Source of the DNA: Gnetum montanum
Lineage: Eukaryota > Streptophyta > Gnetopsida > Gnetales > Gnetaceae
DNA: 64,000 nucleotides
Reading direction: 5' to 3'
Assembly: GCA_015680685.1 (NCBI GenBank)
Contig: MNCI01000175.1
Location: 97,642-161,641, forward strand
The notes under the pieces: model-generated
Told to the model about the DNA's origin: nothing
Seen by the model: the letters and a program-made list of their open reading frames with translations, nothing else
The model's database searches: none
Position numbers and translations under genes: made by a program
Shown here: piece after piece, positions 54,130 through 64,000 of the stretch
Position numbering within the stretch: position 1 is the stretch's first letter
Layout of the letters: each line of letters opens with the position of its first letter

Positions 54130-56678
54130 CATTCAAGTATGTCTAAAAAAATCCATAGTGCAATCAGCTAAACATGATGAAATGTAGAAATGCTAAAAAT
54201 CAACTAAGAAAAGGCATTATACTACCATTGTAAAAAATGGCCATAAGGAATAATGATAACTCCTGGGGAAATAAAAGAAACATAATCACAACTAAGAAAT
54301 TAGAAAATTCATGGGTAAGTATAAATAAGATGAAAATATTACAAATAACCACCAAAATTATAACCTACACACTCAAATCAATGCCTTTTCCCCACAACTG
54401 AGTTACAAGACACCTAACTTCAACCACATGAAGAATGTTGATGGGATGAATAAGAAGAACAAATGCTCATGAAAATCCTAAGAATCTAACCAAGGACTAA
54501 ATTAAATAAGTTAGAGACATTATCATGAAGACCGAAACATTAAATTCTTATCTTGGATGACATCCAAACTCATGGAATTTTAATCTAATATTGAATCTAC
54601 TTATTTTCATAATCCAAGAAATATGAAAAAGGGATTACAAAAATAGGCTATAAATAGAAAATCCCAAAGTTAAATAAATAGGCACAAGTAGGATAATATG
54701 GAAAAGGATTATAATGATTAAATCTTAAAGCGTATAGAATTGACACTTATACAAGTGAAAGATTAATTGAGTGCTTTATGTCATTCAACCATTACCATCA
54801 CTAGAAGAGAAGCTTTAGCTCACTCACTCACAATGTTAAGTCATCAAGGATTCATAAGTGCTTCCTAAATTAGACACTTGCCTTCCTACCCTCATGAAAC
54901 GCATTGATTATACACCTATGGATTCCCAACAACCAATGAGATGTTAGCACCAAACTTAAGTTTATTCCATTGAAAGATCAAATCTCATCTTCTACTTTTA
55001 TCAATCAAATTCCTACCACACAAAAGAATGCATATGGAAAATAAGAGATGAAAAATGAATGATGAATAATAGAGATAAAGTAAGAATGCAACATCATAAG
55101 ATCCTCAACCAACCATTTAATTAGTTTATGGAAGCATGTGAACCATTTTCTATACCCCATGAGAGTTCCACTACTTTGCCCCTTCATTACTACTCATCCA
55201 CATAGTGGAGATAGACCTTTAATTCTTCTTTCTAAGCACAAGGTCATACTTGCCACTACCAGTGCCATCTAGCCTTAATTATTCAATGTTCTAATCATTG
55301 ATGAAACCAAAACAAGATAATGTACCTCAAATCATCTAGAAGTCAAGATTTTAGTTTGGTTTTCTTCCATCCATACATGTATCCACAATAGTTTCCCCAA
55401 ATTTGGCTTTTCTAGAAGCCTATTGTCAATCCCTTTGGCTATGCCAGCTGATCCTAATCCTAATAGTGATCCCTAGTAATGATGCCAATGATAAGGATCC
55501 CACTAGTTTTGAATCAACGAGATTTATTATACAAATTGTAATATGATCTAATCATAATCTTTGAAGATGATATTAAGTGGATTGCCAAGAACACTCATGT
55601 ATATCATTGCATTCAAGTAATAAAAAAGAGATTATAACACATATAATAAATATGAAAGTTATGTTGCCATGGTAAAAAAAAATAAACTACTTATTTACAA
55701 TTTTATGTTTTACATTTTTTATGAATTATATAATTATAAGAAATAAAACACCAATAAACACATATGCATCACAATTTCTCTTGGGAATAGGTACAATACT
55801 TGTGTTGTAATCCCTCTTGGGCCCTTGAAGAGAGGTGCAACGCTACCCATGAAAAGCAATAAAATGCTCTTAGTCATAACCTTGATGGGAAATAAAACAA
55901 ATAAAGCCTATGTTTCCATGGTGAAAAATAAAGAGAATAGTTATACTTTTAAGGTTGATAATTTTTATGAATTTTATAATTATAAGGAACAAAACAAGAG
56001 TAAACACACATGCACTACAATCCCTCTTAGGAAAGCTACAACACCACACTTGAACAATAATAACATGATTCTTAGTTATAACCTTAATCACCTAATATCA
56101 TGTCATACAGTTGTGATCTCCTTTGATAGGAATGAATCATCATACCTCAATCAAATGAAAATTAAATAAATATTTTTATTTTTTAATGTTTAAGGCATTG
56201 ACAGTAAAATAAGAGAAAATCATGAGTTGTATTTACTACACAAACATTAGACTCCACATCAGCTAAATGATTCAGGGCTGCATTATCATAGAAGTACTTT
56301 TATAGAGTCAAGCTACACTTGTGAAAGAAATGACTCAAAATACACATAAAAAGGAAGAGTAATGAACTTATGAAAGGAAGATAGAGCTTTTCTCACAAAT
56401 TGGATGCCAAAAGAGTAATGAAACTCCATATTTCCCCATGCCACAACTAACATTGAGGCAACTAGGAAGCTAGTGTGGATGAAGTTTGTTATAACCTTTT
56501 CACCTTTTTATTTTTGGTAAAGGGGTATACCCCGCTTACCCCCACTCACTATTTATAGTAAGTACTTTATTTTTAGCCAATTTTTCTTCTTTTGATCATT
56601 TTTGAGTTCCACCTGCTAGAATTTACTCCTATTCTTGCCTTCTATAGGCTCTCTCAATCCATTTTTAGCACAATAGCC
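54130..56678 (+). other. C leader, second part, with a tandem duplication
   Basis: No convincing gene is visible in this AT-rich 2.5 kb. Two diverged tandem copies with a period near 246 bp lie at about 55660-55800 and 55910-56050 (shared TATAATTATAAG-AAxAAAAC and CACAT(A/G)CA strings). The short frame at 55825-56169 falls on them. A has a 164-bp tandem repeat at the corresponding place before gag. Confidence 0.55.
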
Positions 56679-59400
56679 ATGTCTTTCTCATAATCAACCA
56701 AGTTGCCTTATAGCTATACTAACAATGGATCTAATCAACAATATGTGAGGCTCTATGATCCAAAAGATCCTACTATAATTAAATGTAGACAGTTCCTAAG
56801 AATGAGGGGACAAAGTCCTAGGTTCTTAGTAATGAATGAAAAGCACTATAACTTCATTTGCATCAAGATCTAGGCTAGCATGTTGATCCCATGAGAAAAA
56901 GTAGAAGCTACAAGGGAATTTGAGCTCATTCATCATGATGGAATGTAGTATATTCCCTTCCCCTATGACCAAATATCCTTTAACAACATCAATGCTAGCA
57001 TCTTAGTCCTCCTCATTTTGGTTAACAAAGAGAACCCAAAGGCAACAACTAGAGGAGGAAGATGAATTTGGGGCAGAGTGTGAGCCTGAGAATCTTTTAG
57101 AGGGACTCTTCCAACAAGGGACCTCCAAGACCACAGTTTCCACCTCCACTGCCTTCACCTCTTCCTCTAGACATGTTCCACCACCTTCGTCCCCATCATA
57201 CCTGATCATGTTTAGGCCCACGCTAGTTATCATTATGTACCAAGCATAATCGATGCCGTAACCAACCATGTTCTATTACTCCATGCCACTTTCCATCTAG
57301 CCTAGGTTAGTATGATTGACATTAATAGCAATTACTATGACTAACCTATTGACTAGTTAGGTGGGATCCATGATGGAACCTTAAGCAACACAGGGGTTAC
57401 ATAACCCCTTTGTTTTGTTTATGCCTTAGATGCCAACACAAATATTTTTCTCCTTGTTTGGCCCATAAACCACAAGCATGAAACAACCTCTCCCCTCTTT
57501 CTTACAATCAATAGTAAGGCTACAAGCCTCCCAACAAATATCACACTATTTATGCAAACCCCATAGCTAGTAGGAGCACCATAGGGCTTGGATTAGGGCT
57601 TCAAGATGATCTAGGACCTAATAGAGAAATTGAAGAGGCTTAAGGCCTCTACTTCCTAAAGTGTCAAGATCATGGATTTTTACTTGGATGATCCCATTAG
57701 TCTAATGATCACACCCTTTGACACTTCCTCCTAGTTTTCCTATCCCTCAATTTAGCAATTATAATGGAGAGATGATCTCAATGCTCACCTTATAACCTTC
57801 AGATCTGAGTGCTTGCTATTGCAATCATGGCCACACCCTATAATGAGAATCTTACCTATGTTCTTGATTGGAAAAGAACTTGATGAGTAATGTATCCTAC
57901 CTAGAGGATCCATATCCTCCATTGAAGACCTCATAGCCCAATTTGTTAACTACTTCAAGTACAACTTGAAGTTTGATACTATGCTTGACCAACTAATGAA
58001 GGTTAGGTAGGGACCTCTTAAGTTAGTGCAAAAGTTTATCCAATGGTGGAACAGTTTGGTAAATGAGATAATAGAGCCTATAGTTGAAACCCACCTTTTG
58101 GCTATATTCAAGAAGGTGATCAATGATTTCATTAAATCCAAGATATACTATCTTGACTTGCAAACACTTAGTTAAGCATTCTTCTAGACTATGAACATAC
58201 TAGATGCTGTGGAGACTAGTCATGATCAAGCTTACACGGCATAAAAAAATCAACACACATAAAAGAACAAGGAGAAGAATAAACAGAATAATGTTGCTAT
58301 AGAAATAGTAACCAAAGAGGCCAAAACCACTTACCATGGGCCAAGGATCAACCCACCTATGGCCCGTACTAGTAACTGAGATAACCTGCTATCAACCTTT
58401 AGGGCTAATGCATTAAAAAAATCAGCTCCAACTTTGAAAAGAAGAATAGGTCCAAATATACTAGGCTACCATTAAAACCATTTAAGCTAGTAGACTAACT
58501 ATTGAAAAGTGAATGCATTCAATACAAGTAGATGACTGAAGCTTCCTAAAAGAAGCATGATAGGCTATGTGAGATAGCCAAAGATCCCACCTAAGCAATA
58601 AAGGATGGTCCCTAATTACCTAGATATTTTAAGTTAGACTGCTTTTGCCACTAATACCAATTTCTTGGTCATGACACAAACTTCTAGCTTGCACTAAAAG
58701 ATGACCTACAAAAGATGATAGATAGGGAAGAGCTGGTTCTATATGCATCCACTCGTATCTGACCAATGAACCAATTGATGTAGGTGTATAAGGACCAATT
58801 GAATGACAATAACACTAAATACATCATATCAACTTTCAACATAGATGATGATCACATGTCCTCAAGGGAACCATTTGTGATTTAAGTACCCCCTCATGAT
58901 GAAAGGATTCCTTTAGCTTCTACCAGCTCAAGATCTTCCTTTGTCATGAGAGTACCATCACACATGCCTCTGAGGGAACCTTTTGTCATTAGGGTGTCCC
59001 AACCCATCATAGCCTAGCTTACCCCAACAACCAAATAGTGACCTTCTATGGTGGGTAATGTAATAGCTTCTACCTGAAACACAAATGATAATAACCAAAA
59101 AGCCTCAATGAAGTAGAGGAAGAAGGATAAGCAAAAGCCTAACAACAAGGGTGACAAGAAAACTGAGGCTAATTTTCATATCATCTATACCAATGACCTC
59201 CTTTACCCAACCTACGTTAACTAGTATACTCCTTGAGGATCCCAAAACCCAAAGCTAGAAAAAAGAGGAAAGATCCCCAATAGCAACAACGTAAGGCTAA
59301 GGTTTGCATTTTGGGACACATGGAGGAAGTGAATCACAACTAGGATGACAAGTTCATGGCCAATGAAAAAAACTTTCTCAGTGTGATGAAACAGGTTAAA
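56679..59400 (+). pseudogene. gag: C gag (decayed)
   Basis: The start MSFS is at 56679, and the early phrase HYNFICIKI parallels ECYNFLYAKV in A gag. The capsid is at about 57940-58200 with TMLDQLMKVRQGPLKLVQKF, WNSLVNEIIEP and THLLAIFKKVINDFIKSKIY, homologous to A 40433-40083. A zinc-binding end with FLGHDTNF and ALKDDLQKMIDREELVLYA lies near 58650-58740. Many TAG codons and frameshifts interrupt it. Confidence 0.8.
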
Positions 59401-59427
59401 ATGTCCCTCAAATAGAAAAATACAACT

Positions 59428-60150
59428 TTGAGCCTATACGACCTGATCATGAATTTCACTACACATCATGAAGTGCTAGTCAAGATGTTGACCTTCATCC
59501 CAATTAGTGAGGACATCCATGCTAATGAGAGATCCATACATGCAGTGATGGTTCCTTCTTCATCGAGGGATAAGAAGTCAACATTGCTAGTATTTTGTGA
59601 TAGAAAAATCAAGGCCAATTCCAAAAATGGAAATGTAACTAGGGCTGGGCTTTCCATACCCATATGCATAGGATAATATAAGGTGCACTAGGTGCATGTA
59701 GATGATGGGGCTACAACAAATGTCATCCCATGTAACATCATTCAGTGATTAGGCTTGATAGAGCAGATACAACACACACCAATAGCCACTCTTAGGTCCT
59801 TCAATGGATCAAGGGTTGCTATCAATGGGTCTATCTCCTTGGATTTTGTGATAGGGGAGTAATTTCCCACAATTGTAAATTTCTTAGTGGTGGAAGAGAT
59901 GCCAAGGATTAACCTTATCCTAGAAAGACCTTAGTTGGCTTAGTTACAAACCTTGTCCTCATGCATCCACCAAGAGATTTACCTTTCTTATGAGGAAGGT
60001 GAGATCATCATTCATGATGATAACATGATGTCCCTAGTTGTTAACAACATGGACATAGAGTAAGGGTCTAAAGTGGAATTTTAAGAAGAAACTCCTAGCT
60101 AAGGAATCTAGCAACTCGAGAGAAAGAAGAAAGCTAAGAATGAAACCAAT
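59428..60150 (+). pseudogene. C protease domain (decayed)
   Basis: The linker MSLYDLIMNFTTHHEVLVKM at 59428 is followed by VHVDDGATTNVIP at about 59695, SFNGSRVAINGSISLDFVIG, and VVEEMPRINLILERP. This mirrors A at 38840-38270. TAG and TAA stops break it. RT does not follow. Confidence 0.8.
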
Positions 60151-61129
60151 GGGATGAACTCCCTTTTAACATCATCAATGAAGGGGATGGAAAGTACAGA
60201 CTCATGTAGAGTAGATCTTACACATTTGCTAATCTTTTGAAGATCAGGAAGAGTCTGCACAATTGAAGTACACATTCACCCTTCCACCCCATGTCCTTAT
60301 AACCATATAATGATATGTACTAATAGCCATATAGCCAAAATTTTCTTTTTTTGACTTGTTATGCCTTTTTATGTACATTATTTCACTCTTTTATGCATGT
60401 AGCCAAAGTTTTTACTTTCATTTGAATTTTTATTTATTCATTAGAGTATTTTTATTTTGTTACTTTTGCACATGTTGTACATGTAAAAAGCCCTATAAAA
60501 ATTTCAAAACTAGAAAACTCCATGAAAAATTTAAAACAAAAATTCACCAAAAATATAAGTTTCCTTTTAATGAGGACCCACCATGGCCTAAAATTGGTAA
60601 AACCTAGGGCTTTCCATGGCCTAAAACTAGTAAACTTATAGCCTATTGAGGCTTTAAACTAGCACCACATTTTTATAAGACTTTAAACATGTATCTTTGG
60701 CCCACCATGACCTTATATTGGTGATAAATATGTGGCCCATCATGGCATAAAACTAGCAAGTAACCCTTATCCTATGACGATTCATAATCTTACAGTCTAA
60801 ATAGCAAATGTAGCCATCAACAACATAGCCTGTCTTACATCATGTATAACCTTAAAATCTTAAATCAGTAAAGCCATCAACAACATATATAACCAAAACT
60901 AAAATTGTAACCTAAAATTTAAGACATTTTAAAATAATAGATATAGCCATGCCCACACTATGTGGCATAAATACCAAAACAATAAATCATAAGTGTCAAA
61001 ATATTTATAAATTAAGCATTGGGTAATGTCGATCATACAATGCCTAAAATGAAGTAGAATAAACCAAAAAAAATCATCAACTAAAGTTATCACATCATGC
61101 ATTTGGTGGTGCCAAGGAAGCACCTAGAA
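60151..61129. other. C spacer between protease and antisense gene
   Basis: It is AT-rich. TGGCCTAAAA(T/C)(T/A)(A/G)GTAAA-like phrases recur at about 60590-60760, in the position of the GGCCATTTCGGGCC repeats of A. The short frame at 60356-60607 has no recognisable domain. I see no RT or integrase remnant. Confidence 0.55.
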
Positions 61130-63869
61130 AATGAGGAGGTGATGCATCATCATCACCTACACCGTTAGGGCCACTAACATCATATGGTGCCATAGCAAAA
61201 CAACTAAGACATAGCAATGCATAGTTCTTACCGATCTTAGGTGCAATCTATTACAACTGACCAACGATGTCATTTGCCATCCTATGCATGAATTATATCT
61301 TGTTCATGACCTCTACCCATGATTTCATGTGAAACATGGATGTAGAGGCCTTTGCTTATGGCTTAGAAACTATAATAAGAATAATAATCATCAAATAGTA
61401 AGAACTATGAAATTAAACATAAAACCATAGGTAATAATGAGTAAAGCATAGGCATACATGGATCCTCATCCTATCATCATTGAGGATGTAGATTAGAGGC
61501 TTCCTAGGTAGTGGCTTGCTAAACAAGTTTTCTAGATTATCCATATCTTGCTATAAGAGTGCTTCCTCTACATGCCTTTGTTCCTCCTCTACGATAGTAG
61601 CTATACATCTCTACTCCTCCCCTGCACATATGTGTGCCTCCTATGCTTGTCTTTGCTCTTCTTCCATAGTGATAGCTTGGGTTGCTAAGTTCTACCACTG
61701 ACTTGTAGCCATAACTCATCAAACAAGTTAGTACATGTAGCCATATGACATAATGTAGCCAAAAGCATTAAGAGCATAGTTAAAGCGTATTTATGATTTC
61801 TTCATCTAACCAAGGGACCTTGAAGAAAATATTTTTCTTGGAGGGTGGCTTTGATGATAATAATATCTCCTCTACTGGTCATTTCAAATTAGCCTTGGCT
61901 ACCTCATTAGCCTTAGCGCACAACCATTGAGCTCTCTTGATGATCATTAGGAACGTACGAGGTTCCTCCCACATGTTGTGAGGGGATTTCCATCGACTAA
62001 TACTAGGATTCTTAGTATTCATAGACAAAAAATATCCCATGTCCTTTGGTAGGTTTTGAGCTTGCATAATTAGATAAAGATGTTTTATTCAAGGCTTGGA
62101 GAGCTATTTTGGATCCTGGTGCATCCATGATCCATTTTTTCTCACCACTAAGAATTCTTTGAATCTCTTCAGATAGCCTGTAAAAGATGCATAGTCCATG
62201 TGGCCTTTTGTAGAGGGGTCCTTGTAGAGTTTGAGGATTTCCTCCTTGAGGCTTATAGCTAAGAAAGTAGCTTAGTTAAAATGAGCTTAATTTTTCAAGA
62301 CCTTTTTGAAGGCCCATCCCTATGAAATACTGGTTACTTTCTTTTGTGATAATAGTTTAGGAAAGGCCCAATACTTGAACAAGGGATAGGACTCCCTTGC
62401 ATCAAGGTTCATGCAACTATCAAAATAAAGTTTAGAGTGATCCTTGATGGCATCAAACCACTTCTCAACTTTCACATGATGGTTGACCTCCTTCATTAGT
62501 TTGGTGGTAACTATTATCCCATTAGCGAGAATACCAAATAAGTTGTGAAAGGTGGCCTCCCTAATGGAAATGGAAATTGGTATGCCTTGCACTATGGTAT
62601 GGAGCACATTATCTTCTACATCAAAGGAGTCAATGATGTTTAGCATCTCTACAGAAGGAACAATAGTGCTAGGTACCATGAAGACCTTAAGAAAACCTAC
62701 ATGCATGATGTTTGTCTAGATGTTCTCAGATACCTACCCCCTCAACCACTCCTATGCTAGCCCCACTTCATTGAACTTTAGGATGAAGGTATATGTAGAA
62801 TGTTCGGTGAGGGGTAGAGTGATATTGGTAGAAGTGGAAAGTCCTATAAGCTAAAGACAAATGCTTAGCATTACTACAACTACATTTAGACCATAGAATA
62901 CTTAAAATCCAAATAGCCATAAAACCTTAGGTATAACATATAAAACCATCCTTCTTCTCACCTTTCTTCTTCTAGCTAGGCAAAGCTCATGTGAGGCTCC
63001 CAACAGTGATACCCATATCTTTGATGGTCTTGGGGATCGTCCACTAGTTGTGCACTATTTTGGTTGCCACACACGTCTTATAAACATGGTCAAATCTAGT
63101 AAGGTATTCATCAAAATCCCCTGTTAGCTATTCAAAAATGACATGTCTGATCTTGGAGCCTTTGGTGAATTTTCTCAATATGGTATGGGCTACTACTAAG
63201 GTTTGATCATTCTTGATCAAACCTTGATCATTAACACTATACTTACAAGATGTGTGTAAAGCTAAAAAGTGAGGAAAGATGATCAAATGAAATAAAGCAA
63301 AAACATTAACACTTATAATAGTCATGCTTACCCTTGTGATTGATACATAGTGGCTGGAGGATTTTGGAATAGTTGGTGGGCTCTTTGTGCCATCATCAAA
63401 GTATTATTAATGTTGTACTAAAAATACTCTAGAATCTTATAGATGTCCAAAAGGTAATATGCACTGATGCTATCCTTTGTGTCCACTAGCTCTCCTACTA
63501 CTCAAGTATTTGGACCATCAGTTATAAATCAAGCAATCAAATGTGTAGACCTAGGTAGTAGGGTCTCCACTATGATCCTAGCCACCTATGCAAATAAGTG
63601 TAACCACATCATCATAATAAAGTTTTTCACAAGGTAGGCAAGGAATTCCCTTGCCCTTAGATGGAACCATAGTGACCCCTTCACTAGGTCCATATCAAGT
63701 GGATGGGTGTTAGCCTTGAATTGGCTGATATAGCATAGGATGCCCACCAACTCAACCATGATGAGTAAAGGCTTTAGTAGGACCTTGTAGAGGAAAAATA
63801 TAGGCATCATTGGGATCATGTTTCAATGCTTAGAATTTCCTTATGAATTTCATAAAATAGCCTAGTTAG
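61130..63869 (-). pseudogene. antisense multi-exon gene in C with an FCP1/NIF-like domain
   Basis: On the minus strand the exon at 63819-63332 reads LLKPLLIMVELVGILCYIS, then SLWFHLRAREFLAYLVKNF, then DIYKILEYFQYNINNTLMM and QNPPATMYQSQG, the order of plant FCP1/NIF-type HAD phosphatase domains. Introns are inferred at 63331-63223 and 62961-62846. The next exon (62843 to about 61860) has VPSVEMLNIIDSFDVEDNVL, QGIPISISIREATF and YLKRFKEFLVVRKNGSW, homologous to A 34900-35450. A Q/E-rich coiled coil follows (EEEQRHVEEALLQQDMDNL). SWVEVMNKIQFMHRMANDIV ends at a donor GTAAG, as in A. The nucleophile position is Glu. The 5' end is cut by E3, and the frame contains stops. Confidence 0.75.
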
Positions 63870-64000
63870 TGATGAGTGGCGAGGTACCCCTACACTCAAC
63901 CATATGAATACGAGCGTACACGCGCGATCTGGTCGAACTTCGCAGACTAAATGCCTTAACGCCACAAGAAACACTTGGGGTTAATCGTTCGTTGTCTTCC
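63870..64000 (-). mobile_element. E3: LTR end of a young E-family element
   Basis: TGATGAGTGGCGAGGTACCCC is the reverse complement of the E1/E2 LTR terminus. The next 110 bp align with the reverse complement of 5190-5300. The LTR is on the minus strand and continues past the window. It has eleven CpGs in 131 bp against one in E2's equivalent, so it has had little time to decay. No primer site lies outside the terminus, so it is a 3' LTR end or a solo LTR. Confidence 0.85.

Larger units (their letters stand above)
49880..63869 (+). mobile_element. C: Tat-like gag-protease element with an antisense gene
   Basis: In order: a short LTR (49880-50586), primer site, a long leader carrying a B-family solo LTR, gag, protease, a repeat spacer, then a multi-exon gene on the opposite strand that is cut by E3 at 63870. 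No RT, RNase H or integrase is found. Gag, protease and the antisense gene are all homologous to those of A in the same order and orientation. Two copies with the same layout suggest an established variant rather than one accident. Confidence 0.75.

Noticed and set aside
55825-56169. A 114-residue frame upstream of C gag.
   Set aside because: It lies on a diverged tandem duplication in the leader and has no recognisable domain.

Overview
The window is a stretch of nested, decayed LTR retrotransposons from a plant nuclear genome, almost certainly a repeat-rich seed plant. The evidence is the set of families: Athila-like and Tat-like Ty3 elements, tRNA-Asp- and tRNA-Asn-type primer sites, tandem RNase H domains, and captured fragments of plant-like subtilase and ornithine decarboxylase genes. 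I cannot name the species. I see no intact host gene, tRNA, rRNA or CRISPR array. Nearly every polyprotein frame is broken, very often by TAG where the family has CAG, as expected from deamination of CHG-methylated DNA.

Layout. The oldest host on the left is element D (45001-49879, +; its far left end lies outside the window). E1 (1-4509 and 44641-45000, +, Athila-like) sits in D's 5' LTR. E2 (4510-13864 and 44020-44635, +, Athila-like, complete) sits in E1's 3' LTR. A 30-kb composite called A (13865-44014) sits in E2's 3' LTR. Element B (about 21869-32718, -) sits inside A. Target-site duplications support two joints: CTTGG/CTTGA for E2, and CCTAC twice for A. On the right, C (49880-63869, +) lies against D's 3' end. 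C carries a solo LTR of the B family (51015-54124, duplication ATTGT) and is cut at 63870 by a young, CpG-rich LTR, E3.

E2 has the standard gag, protease, RT, RNase H, integrase order. E1 has an extra 3' ORF in the position of Athila env-like genes, preceded by a TATA-like box and a probable intron. A has gag-protease at 38-42 kb and RT, two RNase H domains and integrase at 18-22 kb, all on the minus strand. Between them, on the opposite strand, is a multi-exon gene (33211-37620). C has the same order: gag-protease on +, then the same gene on the opposite strand (about 61130-63869).

The most interesting points are as follows. (1) The antisense gene is shared by two diverged elements, keeps its exon layout, and carries an FCP1/NIF-like phosphatase domain whose nucleophilic Asp position reads Glu in both copies. 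(2) The B family has very long LTRs whose upstream portion holds different captured host-gene pieces: ornithine decarboxylase in B, and a subtilase plus GC-rich DNA in the solo LTR. (3) The A composite has LTR starts at both outer ends and an inverted LTR pair with a primer site at its centre.
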